This document shows, one piece after another, positions 1-6,906 of a stretch of DNA of 13,086 nt; position 1 is the stretch's first letter; every line of letters starts with the position of its first letter. Below the pieces are notes generated by a model, which saw only the letters and a list, made by a program, of their open reading frames with translations, was not told the origin of the DNA and ran no database searches. The stretch lies in contig JAOPZQ010000602.1 in assembly GCA_025964075.1 (NCBI GenBank), positions 1 to 13,086 of the forward strand, given 5' to 3'. Source of the DNA: Solirubrobacterales bacterium (GTDB lineage: Bacteria; Actinomycetota; Thermoleophilia; Solirubrobacterales; Solirubrobacteraceae). The position numbers were made by a program, and so were the translations under genes.

Positions 1-1183
1 CGAAGATGCGGTCCGTCTCCGCGGCGGGCACCCCCGGGCCGTCGTCGCGGACGGCGATCCGCACCTCGCCGGCGAGGCCGCCGACGCGCACCTCGACCCG
101 GCGCGCCGCGTGGCGGATGCCGTTGTCGATCAGCGGGTGGACGACCTGGGCGACGAGCGCCCCGTCCGCCCCGGCCATCGTCAAGCCGGGTGCGCCGGCG
201 ATCTGCAGCTCGACGTCATGGGCGCTGGCCGCCGCCTCGAGCGAGCCGACCACCTCCTGCACGGGGACGAACGGATCGCAGGAGCCGACGGCGCTGGTCG
301 AGTCGCTGCGCGCCATGAGCAGCAGGGTCTCGATCGCCGTCGCCATCCGCTCGGTGTAGGCGAGGACGCGGCGCATCCCCTCGCGGAGGTCCGCCTCGCC
401 CTGCCCGCTCCGGAGCGCCAGCTCCGCCTCTGCGCGCAGGCTGCTCAGGGGGGTTCGCAGCTCGTGCGCGACCTCGGCCGAGAACCGCTGCTCGTGGCGG
501 ATGACCGCGTCGATGCGGCCGAGCATCCCGTCGAGCGTCGCGGCGAGCCCCGTGAGCTCGTCGTGGGCCGGGCCCATGTCGAACCGGCGATGCAGGTCGT
601 GCTCGCTCCACTCGCTCGCGCGCTCCGTCATCTCGGCGACGGGGCGCAGTGCGCCGCTCATCGCCCGGCCCACGACGAGGCCGCCGATCAGGAGCACGAA
701 CGCGTCGAGCGCCAGCGTGCTGACGAGCGCGATGTTCTCCGTGTGCCGGTAGGGCACGAGCGAGAGGCCGACGACGACGGTGCCGATCCGGCGGCGGCTG
801 GCCGGGTCGTACACGGGCTCGGAGAGGAGGCGCATCGCGCCGACCGTCCGCTCCACCGCGCCCCGCGCCCGGGTGAGATCGACCGCGGCCCGCGCGACGG
901 CCGGATCGGCCCGCGGCTGCTCGAGCGCGCGCCCGGCGGCGAAGACCCAGGCCTGCTGGTCGACCGCGCCGTCGTTCGGGGCCTCGTTCAGGCGGACGCG
1001 GCCCCCGCGCGTGTCGAGCGTCGCGAGCTGGGCACCCGCGCGGTTGCGCAGGACGGAGGACGCGTCGCCGCTGAGCTGCTTCGTCAGCAGCACGTTGACG
1101 CCCAGGCTCAGGAGGACGAGCCCGGCGCCGAGCACCGCGATCGAGGCCGTCATCAGACGGCCCCGCACACCCAGCCGGATCAC
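1..1183 (-). CDS. Two-component sensor histidine kinase, partial (3' end cut by left edge)
   Basis: Membrane histidine kinase that would sense an extracytoplasmic signal and phosphorylate the adjacent response regulator. The GTG start overlaps the regulator's TGA by 4 bases (GTGA), which implies translational coupling; an in-frame ATG ten codons later is an alternative. About 394 codons are visible. In order: a first membrane segment (about residues 13-33), an extracytoplasmic domain of roughly 115 residues with no recognised fold, a second membrane segment (about 151-172), a HAMP-like linker, then the HisKA H-box FSAEVAHELRTPLS with the phospho-accepting histidine at about residue 240. The ATP-binding N-box (HPLIDNGIRHA) and G1 box (DDGPGVP) follow. 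The reading ends at DRIF, where the family usually continues with ERF, so only the last part of the catalytic domain is missing. The family is clear; the signal is unknown. Confidence 0.93.
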   Translation of the reverse strand, partial: MIRLGVRGRLMTASIAVLGAGLVLLSLGVNVLLTKQLSGDASSVLRNRAGAQLATLDTRGGRVRLNEAPNDGAVDQQAWVFAAGRALEQPRADPAVARAAVDLTRARGAVERTVGAMRLLSEPVYDPASRRRIGTVVVGLSLVPYRHTENIALVSTLALDAFVLLIGGLVVGRAMSGALRPVAEMTERASEWSEHDLHRRFDMGPAHDELTGLAATLDGMLGRIDAVIRHEQRFSAEVAHELRTPLSSLRAEAELALRSGQGEADLREGMRRVLAYTERMATAIETLLLMARSDSTSAVGSCDPFVPVQEVVGSLEAAASAHDVELQIAGAPGLTMAGADGALVAQVVHPLIDNGIRHAARRVEVRVGGLAGEVRIAVRDDGPGVPAAETDRIF

Positions 1184-1848
1184 GCGACCTGATACCCGAC
1201 GCCGCGGGCGGTCTTGATCTGCTGGCGGCTGCCCGCCTCGCGAAGCTTCCGGCGCAGGCGCCCGATGTACGTGTCGAGCGTGTTGTCGTGGACGATCGCG
1301 CCGTCCGGCCAGGCCGCGGCGACGAGCGTGTGCCGGCGGACGACCTCGCCCGCCCGCGCGACGAGCGCGCCGAGGAGACGGAATTCGGTCGGCGTGAGCG
1401 CCACCGTGCTGTCGCCCACGCGCACCGCATGCCCCGCGGGATCGAGCTGCAGCTCGGTCTCCGCCGGCGCCGGCGCCCCGTCGGAGCGGCGCAGGAGCGC
1501 CTCGACGCGGACGACGAGCTCGGCGAGCGCGAACGGCTTCGCGAGGTAGTCGTCGCCGCCGGCGCGGAAGCCGGCGAGACGGTCCGTCAGCGACTCTCGA
1601 GCGGTGAGGAAGATGACCGGCGCGGAGACGCCGTGGGCCCGCAACGCCTGGCAGACGTCGCGTCCGTCGGCGTCGGGCAGGCCGATGTCGAGCACGAGCA
1701 CCGCCGGTGGGTGCTCGGAGAACACCTCCACGGCCTCATGTCCCGAGGTGGTGGTGACGACCTCGACGTCGTCGCCGCTCAGGGCGCGCACCAGCACCGA
1801 GCGCAGCTCGGCGTCGTCCTCGCAGATCCCGATTCTGGCCGGTGGCAA
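1180..1848 (-). CDS. OmpR/PhoB-family DNA-binding response regulator
   Basis: Transcription regulator of 222 residues with a receiver domain followed by a winged helix. The receiver shows the acidic pair (CEDD, D11/D12), the phosphorylation-site aspartate D54 in VLDIGLPDADG, the switch threonine in FLTARE (T82) and the conserved lysine in YLAKPF (K104). The C-terminal domain carries LTPTEFRLL and the recognition-helix region NTLDTYIGRLRRKL, ending in GVGYQVA. No ATG or GTG lies near the correct position. The TTG at 1848 puts the usual seven or so residues before the acidic pair; a TTG at 1917 would add an unlikely Arg-rich 23-residue extension. It forms an operon with the kinase and is divergent from the glycosyltransferase gene, an obvious candidate target. 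The start is less certain than the identity. Confidence 0.93.
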   Translation of the reverse strand: MPPARIGICEDDAELRSVLVRALSGDDVEVVTTTSGHEAVEVFSEHPPAVLVLDIGLPDADGRDVCQALRAHGVSAPVIFLTARESLTDRLAGFRAGGDDYLAKPFALAELVVRVEALLRRSDGAPAPAETELQLDPAGHAVRVGDSTVALTPTEFRLLGALVARAGEVVRRHTLVAAAWPDGAIVHDNTLDTYIGRLRRKLREAGSRQQIKTARGVGYQVA

Positions 1849-1964
1849 GCGGCAATGATGCCTACGCGGTCGTAAGCGCAGGGTTAATGGTTCGGTTGCT
1901 CCGTAACGTGATCGCAACTCAAGGCCCGACCCCGGGCAACCGGCTCGAAGCGACCATCGGTCCC
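1849..1964. promoter_or_regulatory. Divergent control region between the response regulator and glycosyltransferase genes
   Basis: This non-coding gap holds a plus-strand TANNNT box (TAACGT, 1904-1909) that would place transcription about 50 bases before the chosen glycosyltransferase start. Three GGTT units (1882-1885, 1889-1892, 1894-1897) lie in and near the expected -35 position, and no good -35 hexamer is present. That arrangement would suit activation by an OmpR-type regulator binding direct repeats. An inverted pair CGGTTGC (1893-1899) / GCAACCG (1936-1942) flanks the box. On the minus strand TTAACC and TAGGCA are 17 bases apart but match the consensus poorly. The assignment is inferred from pattern only. 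Confidence 0.35.
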
Positions 1965-3773
1965 GTGATTCGCTCTCCCGCTCTCCAGACGCCGCGGGTT
2001 CGGGTGCGGCGCCCGGACGTGAGGGTCGAGCACCTCGCGCTCCCCGCGCTGTGCCTGATCTGCGCCTGCGCGCTCGCCCTGCGATTGGTCGAGCTGAGCC
2101 AGGTCACGGCGAACCCGTTCTACGACGCGGCCGTGCGCTCGATGGGGCGTTCGTGGCACAACTTCTTCCTCGGCGCCTTCGAGCCGGGCGGCCGCCTGTC
2201 GATCGACAAGCCCGCGGTCGACCTCTGGCTCCAGGTCCTGAGCGTGAAGGTGTTCGGATTCGGCTCGTTCGCGCTGAAGCTGCCGGAGGCGCTGGGCGGC
2301 GCCGTCGCGGTGCCGCTGCTCTACGACACGGTCCGCCGACTGTTCGGCCGCGGCGCCGGCCTCGCGGCCGCGGCGGCGCTGGCCGTGCTGCCCGTCTCGG
2401 TGCTCACCTCGCGCAGCGACACGATGGACTCGGTGATGATGGCCTTCCTCGTGGGCGCGGCGTGGCTCACCGTGCGCGCCGCGCAGAAGGACCGGCTGCT
2501 GCTGATCTGCGCCGCGGGCGCCGCGATCGGCGTCGCGTTCAACTTCAAGCTCTTCGAGGCCCTCGTGCCGGTCCCGGCGCTCGGGCTCCTCTACCTGCTC
2601 GGCTCGAGCGCCCCGTGGAAGCGGCGGATCATCGGTCTCGCCGCGGCCGGGGCAGTGCTCGCGGCGGTCAGCCTGTCTTGGGTCGGCGCCGCCACGCTCG
2701 TCGGCCACAAGGGCAACCCGTACCCGATCGGCTCCTCCAACGGCACCGTGTGGGACGTCGTCTTCGGCTTCAACGGCAGCGGGCGGCTCGTCTCGCCGGC
2801 CTCGGCGGGGAAGGTCGCCTCCGCGCCGAGCCCGACGCGGCTCCTCCAGCGCGGCGGCCAGCACTACGGCTCCCTGCTCGGCTCGGAGCTCGCGCCGGCC
2901 GTGCTCCTGGGCGTCCTCGCGCTCCTGCTCGCCGGCCGCGGGCGCTCCCGGCTCGAGCGCGCGGGCGCGGTCTCGCTCGTGGTGTGGCTCGCAATCGGCG
3001 TGGTCCTGTTCAGCCACATGGCGCGCCTGCATCAGCGCTACGTCGAGGCGTTCACGCCCGCGATCGCGGCCGCGCTCGGCGTCGGGCTCGCGGCGCTGGC
3101 GACGCGCGGCCGAAGGGAGTGGCTACGCGTGGCCGCGACGATCGGGGTGCTCGGCTTCGTCGTCTGGTACGCGAGCTACCTCGGACGCGGTGAGCCGACG
3201 GCCGTGCGGATCACCGTGATCGCGGCGGTTGTATCGGCAGTCGTGCGGATCGTCGTCGCGCTGCCGCGGCCCGACCTTCCGGGGCGACGGGCGTTGAGCG
3301 TGGCGGTGCCGATGCTCGCCACGGTGGCCTGCCTGGCGCTGCCCGCGGCGGTCTCCCTCGCGCTCGTCCGGACGCATGCATCCGACGCCGGACGCCTGGC
3401 GCTCGTCCCGCCCAAGGAGGCGGCGAGCCTCGAGGCGTTCCTGCGCAGCCACCGCGGCACGACGCGCTACGACCTTGCCACGTACGACCCGTCGCGCGTC
3501 GCGGCGATGATCGTCGACGGCATCCGCCCGATCCTGCCGCTGTCCTCGTGGCTCGGCCGTCCGCTCGTCACCCTGCATGAGCTCCGCGCGCGCGCGGCCG
3601 CGGGCGAGGTCCGCTACGTCCTCACCAATTCCGCCGGATGCAAGAACCCCAAGCTGACCAGGACCGCGGGCTGTCTGCCGGCTGTCCGGTGGGTCAGAAA
3701 GCACGGCCTCGACGTCTCCGCCCAGGCGGGCCTCGCCACCCCACTGCACCTGTACGACATCGCGCACCGCTAG
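1965..3773 (+). CDS. Polytopic membrane glycosyltransferase, GT39/YkcB-like (mannosyltransferase type)
   Basis: Predicted integral membrane glycosyltransferase of about 602 residues. It probably moves a sugar from a polyprenyl-phosphate donor to an envelope acceptor on the outer face of the membrane. The N-terminal region (about residues 50-90) has the signature of the actinobacterial/Bacillus YkcB group: NPFYDAAVRSM, then SWHNFFLGAF, then SIDKPAVDLWLQ. A later loop has NPYPIGSSNGTVWDVVFGFNG, similar to the family's 'VFGYNG' region. About ten hydrophobic segments follow, then a soluble C-terminal domain (about 500-602) with the usual YkcA/B-like C-terminal features. The family more often reads DKPPVGLW where this has DKPAVDLW. 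The GTG at 1965 is chosen because it follows the putative promoter and leaves a short basic N-terminus before the first membrane segment; GTG 2019 is possible. It lies next to a two-component system and 9 bases from a secreted esterase. The exact substrate is unknown. Confidence 0.85.
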   Translation: MIRSPALQTPRVRVRRPDVRVEHLALPALCLICACALALRLVELSQVTANPFYDAAVRSMGRSWHNFFLGAFEPGGRLSIDKPAVDLWLQVLSVKVFGFGSFALKLPEALGGAVAVPLLYDTVRRLFGRGAGLAAAAALAVLPVSVLTSRSDTMDSVMMAFLVGAAWLTVRAAQKDRLLLICAAGAAIGVAFNFKLFEALVPVPALGLLYLLGSSAPWKRRIIGLAAAGAVLAAVSLSWVGAATLVGHKGNPYPIGSSNGTVWDVVFGFNGSGRLVSPASAGKVASAPSPTRLLQRGGQHYGSLLGSELAPAVLLGVLALLLAGRGRSRLERAGAVSLVVWLAIGVVLFSHMARLHQRYVEAFTPAIAAALGVGLAALATRGRREWLRVAATIGVLGFVVWYASYLGRGEPTAVRITVIAAVVSAVVRIVVALPRPDLPGRRALSVAVPMLATVACLALPAAVSLALVRTHASDAGRLALVPPKEAASLEAFLRSHRGTTRYDLATYDPSRVAAMIVDGIRPILPLSSWLGRPLVTLHELRARAAAGEVRYVLTNSAGCKNPKLTRTAGCLPAVRWVRKHGLDVSAQAGLATPLHLYDIAHR

Positions 3774-3776
3774 ATT
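3771..3776 (+). promoter_or_regulatory. Possible -10 box for a leaderless esterase transcript
   Basis: TAGATT fits TANNNT and lies exactly 6 bases before the esterase GTG, so transcription would begin at or next to the start codon. Its first three bases are the stop codon of the upstream glycosyltransferase. No Shine-Dalgarno sequence fits in the 9-base gap. No clear -35 is seen. Confidence 0.4.
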
Positions 3777-3782
3777 CCGCGC

Positions 3783-4688
3783 GTGCGTCGCGCGCTCGCG
3801 GTCCTGCTGCTGGGCATCGTCGCTGCCCTGCCCGGCAGCGCTCATGCTGCCGTGCGCCGCGGCTGCGGGGTGCCCGGGAACCACATCTACAACATGACCT
3901 GGGGCGGGATCGCCCGGACCGCCGTCCTCCACGTCCCGCGGAGCTACGCGCACCGTCGGGTGCCCCTGGTCATCGGGCTCCATGGCGCCGGGGGGAACGG
4001 CCCCGACTTCGAGGAGTACTCCGGCCTGGCGACGCAGTCCGAGCGCGGGGGCTTCGTCGCGGTGTTCCCGTCGGCGCCCGGGGTGAAGCCGTTCTGGAAC
4101 ATCGCCCGGTACGCGCAGGGCGCGGACGACGTCGGGTTCATCGGGGCGCTGATCGATCGCCTCGTGCTCACCGGCTGCGCGGACTCCGGGCGCGTCTACG
4201 CGACCGGCGTGTCCAACGGGGGCGGGATGGCGGCGCTGCTCGGGTGCGCGCTGTCGGACAAGATCGCCGCGGTGGCTCCGGTCGCGGGCGGCTACGCGTC
4301 GCTCCCCGCGTGCACGCCCACGCGGGCGGTGTCGGTGCTGGAGATCCATGGCAGTCGCGATCGCGTGGTGCCCTACGCCGGCATCCCCCCGGAACGGCGG
4401 GGAAGCGTGCCGCGGTTCCTGACGAGCTGGGCGACCCTCGACGGCTGCTCGCAGGCCTCTCAGCGCCTGTCGATCGCTCGGGCCACGGTCCGGGACCTGT
4501 GGATCGGCTGCCGGAGCGGTGCCCGTGTGGCCGGCATCAAGCTCTACGGCGCCGGACACGAGTGGCCGGGGGGGGATCCGCCCCAGGACGACGGACCGTC
4601 GGACCTCGACGCCGCGAAGGCCGTGTGGAACTTCTTCGCCTCGGTCCCGCCGATGGGCGCGGCCGGGAGCGCCGCCGCGGGTGGGTAG
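3783..4688 (+). CDS. Secreted alpha/beta-hydrolase, PHB depolymerase/LpqC-like esterase (CE1-type)
   Basis: Extracellular esterase of 301 residues in the family that includes poly(3-hydroxybutyrate) depolymerases, feruloyl esterases and mycobacterial LpqC. A signal peptide is visible (MRRALAVLLLGIVAALPGSAHA, cleavage likely after residue 22). The oxyanion-hole segment is LHGAGG (about 66-71). The nucleophile elbow is GVSNGGG with Ser144, the acid is Asp193 in HGSRDRVVPY, and the histidine is His259 in GAGHEWPGG. Several cysteines (about residues 28, 132, 155, 177, 222, 243) could form disulfides. There is no cell-wall anchor, lipobox or substrate-binding domain, so the protein is probably released. 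It starts 9 bases after the glycosyltransferase and overlaps the next gene by 8 bases. An 8-G tract (4568-4575) follows the catalytic histidine codon. The true substrate (polyester, feruloyl or acetyl ester) cannot be read from the sequence. Confidence 0.9.
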   Translation: MRRALAVLLLGIVAALPGSAHAAVRRGCGVPGNHIYNMTWGGIARTAVLHVPRSYAHRRVPLVIGLHGAGGNGPDFEEYSGLATQSERGGFVAVFPSAPGVKPFWNIARYAQGADDVGFIGALIDRLVLTGCADSGRVYATGVSNGGGMAALLGCALSDKIAAVAPVAGGYASLPACTPTRAVSVLEIHGSRDRVVPYAGIPPERRGSVPRFLTSWATLDGCSQASQRLSIARATVRDLWIGCRSGARVAGIKLYGAGHEWPGGDPPQDDGPSDLDAAKAVWNFFASVPPMGAAGSAAAGG

Positions 4689-4899
4689 CGGTCCGTCGCG
4701 CCCGGTGCCCTATGCCGGCATGCCGGTGCAGGTCGTCCACTTCGGCGTCACCGAGGACGGCGTCGTCGAGGCCGTCCACGACGAGGGACGGACGGTGGTC
4801 GTCGCCGGCCAGCCGTTCACCCTCCGCGCCCTGAACGGGCACTTCGTGCGCGAGGACGAGCCGCACTACGGCACCCGCCTGTCGCTGCGCGCCGCATGA
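4681..4899 (+). CDS. Small protein of unknown function (72 aa) coupled to the rhomboid gene
   Basis: I do not recognise this protein. The chosen GTG start lies inside the end of the esterase gene (8-base overlap), with a GGGAG stretch 11 bases upstream. The TGA overlaps the rhomboid ATG by 4 bases (ATGA). An in-frame ATG at 4720 would give a 59-residue version. The sequence has no signal peptide, membrane segment or cysteine. It looks like a short run of beta strands (VQVVHFGVTEDGVVEAVHD, then TVVVAGQPFTLRALNG) with an acidic and histidine-containing tail (HFVREDEPHYGTRLSL). Third-position GC is high, as in its neighbours, and the gene fills an otherwise empty 200-base gap in an operon, which supports it being real. 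Possible roles are a small partner or regulator of the membrane protease or of the secreted hydrolases, but this is conjecture. Confidence 0.7.
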   Translation: MGSGPSRPVPYAGMPVQVVHFGVTEDGVVEAVHDEGRTVVVAGQPFTLRALNGHFVREDEPHYGTRLSLRAA

Positions 4900-5495
4900 G
4901 CACCACGGCGCCCTCCGTCCGCGACGAGCGGCTCGACGGCTTCCGCCTCGTCGCCGCGATGGCGGCCGTCATGTGGGTCGTCGAGGTGGTCGACTCCCTC
5001 GACAGCCACCGGCTGGACCAGTGGGGCATCAAGCCCCACCACCTGGACGGGCTGGTGGGGGTCCTCACGGCGCCGTTCCTGCACGTCAGCTTCAACCACC
5101 TGATCTCGAACACCGTCCCGTTCCTCGTCATGGGGTTCGCGATCGCGCTGAAGGGCGCCGCGCGCGTCGCCGCGGTGACCGCCATCGTCGCGGTCGCAGC
5201 CGGGCTCGGGACGTGGCTCATCGGTCCGTCGAATTCGGTCCACATCGGCGCCAGCGGCGTCGTGTTCGGCTACGCCACCTACCTCATCAGCCGCGGCGCG
5301 TTCAACCGCAGCGCGCTCGAGCTCGGGATGGGCCTCGTCGTCGCGGTGTTCTGGGGGAGCGCGCTGCTGTCCAGCGTGCTCCCGCGCGACCACATCTCGT
5401 GGCAGGGTCACCTGTGTGGAGGCATCGGCGGCGTCATCGCGGCGTCGCTGCTGGCGCGACCGCGCCGGCGTGCAGCGGGTACGCTGCCGCCATGA
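4896..5495 (+). CDS. Rhomboid-family intramembrane serine protease
   Basis: Membrane protease of 199 residues that would cut substrate proteins within or next to the bilayer. Diagnostic features: HVSFNHLISN in the second membrane segment (H63, H68, N72), the nucleophile motif GASGVVFGY with Ser120, and the catalytic histidine in WQGHLCGGIGG (His172). About six hydrophobic segments are visible (residues about 17-34, 54-81, 91-109, 118-132, 141-160, 169-187), matching the minimal six-helix bacterial form without extra domains. The ATG overlaps the small protein's stop (ATGA), and the stop overlaps the lipase ATG (again ATGA), so all three are likely co-translated. Physiological substrates are unknown. 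Nearby secreted hydrolases with hydrophobic N-termini are candidates on proximity only. Confidence 0.92.
   Translation: MSTTAPSVRDERLDGFRLVAAMAAVMWVVEVVDSLDSHRLDQWGIKPHHLDGLVGVLTAPFLHVSFNHLISNTVPFLVMGFAIALKGAARVAAVTAIVAVAAGLGTWLIGPSNSVHIGASGVVFGYATYLISRGAFNRSALELGMGLVVAVFWGSALLSSVLPRDHISWQGHLCGGIGGVIAASLLARPRRRAAGTLPP
5480..5485 (+). promoter_or_regulatory. Possible -10 box for a leaderless lipase transcript
   Basis: TACGCT fits TANNNT and ends exactly 6 bases before the lipase ATG, inside the 3' end of the rhomboid gene. It could drive a leaderless lipase mRNA independently of the operon. The ATGA overlap equally allows simple translational coupling. No convincing -35 is seen. Confidence 0.35.
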
Positions 5496-6814
5496 CGGGA
5501 GGAAGGCGGGCGGGTCGCTGCGCGCTGGTCATCGGCGCGCTGATGGTGGTTGCGGTGGTCGGCGGGTTGCCCGCCGCCGCGTCGGCCGATCCGGCCTACG
5601 CGCCGCTCGATCAGCCCGGCGTCCCGCTCGACGTCCCCGCGGGCAAGTTGCAGGCGGCGCTCCACTGCACGGCCAACGTGCGGGCCGCGAGCCGGGAGCC
5701 GGTGCTCCTCAACCCTGCCACCGGGGTCACGGTCGACCAGAACTACTCGTGGAACTGGGAGGTCGCGCTGACCAGGCTCGGGATCCCGTGGTGCGCGTAC
5801 GACGCGCCGTCGCACACGCTCGAGGACATTCAGGTCTCCGGCCAGTACCTGGTCTACGCGATCCGCGCGATGTACGCGATGGCCGGCCGCAAGATCGCGG
5901 TCATGGGCCACAGCCAGGGCGGCATGTCGATGCGCTGGCCGCTCCGGTTCTGGCCGGACACACGGGGGATGGTCGAGGACGTGATCGGCTTCTCGGGCTC
6001 CAATCACGGCACGACGACGGGGACCGACTGCACGCGCGGCTGCCCGCCCGCCGACTGGCAGCAGGCCGCGAACGCAAAGTTCGTCGCCGCCCTCAACTCC
6101 TACGCCGAGACGTTCGCGGGCATCTCGTACACGGAGATCTTCACGCACACCGACGAGGTCGTCACCCCGAACAGCGGCGAGCACGCGAGTGCGGCGCTCC
6201 ACACGGGCGGCGGGTCGGTCCTCAACGTCGCGACGCAGGACCTCTGCCCGGGCGACGTCTACGAGCACCTGACGATCGGCACGATCGACCCCGTCGCCTA
6301 TGCGATCGCCGTCGACGCTCTCACCCATCCCGGGCCCGCGAGCCGTGGGCGCGTCCCGAGCTCGGTCTGCTCCCAGATCCGGATGCCCGGCGTCGACCCG
6401 CTCAACGTCAACAGCTACGTCCAGATCCTCGCGGGCGCCCCGGGCCTGCTCGCCGTGGCCACGCCCGGCTTCAACCTCGTCGGCGTGCGCGAGGTCAAGA
6501 GCGAGCCGCCGCTCGCGTGCTACGTGTTCGCGAGCTGTCCGGGGCAGGCCGTGGTGAGCAGCGGACCGGGCGGCCGCTGCACCTCGAAGCGCCGGTTCAC
6601 GTTCGCGCTCGACGCCTCGCTGCGGCGCGTGACGGTGCGCCTGGACGGCAGGCGCGTGCGGGTGCGCCGCGTGCGCGGGCGCCGCGTCGTCACGATCGAC
6701 CTGCGCGGGATGGGGCGGCGAACGGCCGTGGTGACGATCCGCGGCGTGCGGAGAGACCGGCGGCGCGTGACCGTGACCCACCGCTATCACCCGTGCTCGG
6801 CGAGGAACCGGTAG
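5492..6814 (+). CDS. Secreted lipase, Candida antarctica lipase B-like, with Arg-rich C-terminal module
   Basis: Extracellular alpha/beta-hydrolase of 440 residues, probably a lipase or esterase. After a signal peptide (about residues 10-32, cleavage near AAASA/DP), the catalytic domain parallels fungal lipase B (CALB) in several stretches: PVLLNPATG, NWEVALTRLGIPWCAYD, MGHSQGGMSMRW and THTDEVVTP. The proposed triad is Ser141 (GHSQG), Asp221 and His259 (VYEHLTI). Spacings of 80 and 38 residues compare with 82 and 37 in CALB (Ser105, Asp187, His224), recalled from knowledge of that enzyme. A C-terminal module (residues about 363-435) begins and ends with cysteine (RCTSKRR ... YHPC). It is very rich in Arg and Val in alternating beta-strand patterns and is absent from fungal lipase B. 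The gene overlaps the rhomboid stop by 4 bases and ends before a hairpin shared with the convergent gene. Confidence 0.88.
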   Translation: MTGGRRAGRCALVIGALMVVAVVGGLPAAASADPAYAPLDQPGVPLDVPAGKLQAALHCTANVRAASREPVLLNPATGVTVDQNYSWNWEVALTRLGIPWCAYDAPSHTLEDIQVSGQYLVYAIRAMYAMAGRKIAVMGHSQGGMSMRWPLRFWPDTRGMVEDVIGFSGSNHGTTTGTDCTRGCPPADWQQAANAKFVAALNSYAETFAGISYTEIFTHTDEVVTPNSGEHASAALHTGGGSVLNVATQDLCPGDVYEHLTIGTIDPVAYAIAVDALTHPGPASRGRVPSSVCSQIRMPGVDPLNVNSYVQILAGAPGLLAVATPGFNLVGVREVKSEPPLACYVFASCPGQAVVSSGPGGRCTSKRRFTFALDASLRRVTVRLDGRRVRVRRVRGRRVVTIDLRGMGRRTAVVTIRGVRRDRRRVTVTHRYHPCSARNR

Positions 6815-6848
6815 CGGATGAGCACTGGCCGCGGCCGGCCTGAACGCG

Positions 6849-6882
6849 ACCGGGGCAGGCCGCTTGGCAGCCCGCCCCGGGT
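6849..6882. terminator. Hairpin between convergent genes, probable bidirectional terminator
   Basis: The left arm 6849-6860 (ACCGGGGCAGGC) pairs with the right arm 6870-6882 (GCCCGCCCCGGGT) in about 11 base pairs, with one bulge and one A-C mismatch around a 9-base loop. It lies in the 92-base gap between the lipase stop and the stop of the opposing phosphoesterase gene. There is no long T tract on either side, as is common in GC-rich actinobacteria, so the call rests on position and stem strength. Confidence 0.55.
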
Positions 6883-6906
6883 CCTTCCCGGCTCGCGCCG
6901 TCGCCG

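Noticed and set aside
216..1430. Minus-strand frame of 404 codons across the kinase and regulator
   Set aside because: The true frames, with the H-box, N-box and receiver motifs, are different ones. This frame is Arg/Pro-rich and featureless.
3123..4559. Minus-strand open frame of 478 codons across the glycosyltransferase/esterase junction
   Set aside because: Composition is Arg/His/Asp-rich with no domain, and it runs opposite two well supported genes and their junction; a GC-driven shadow frame.
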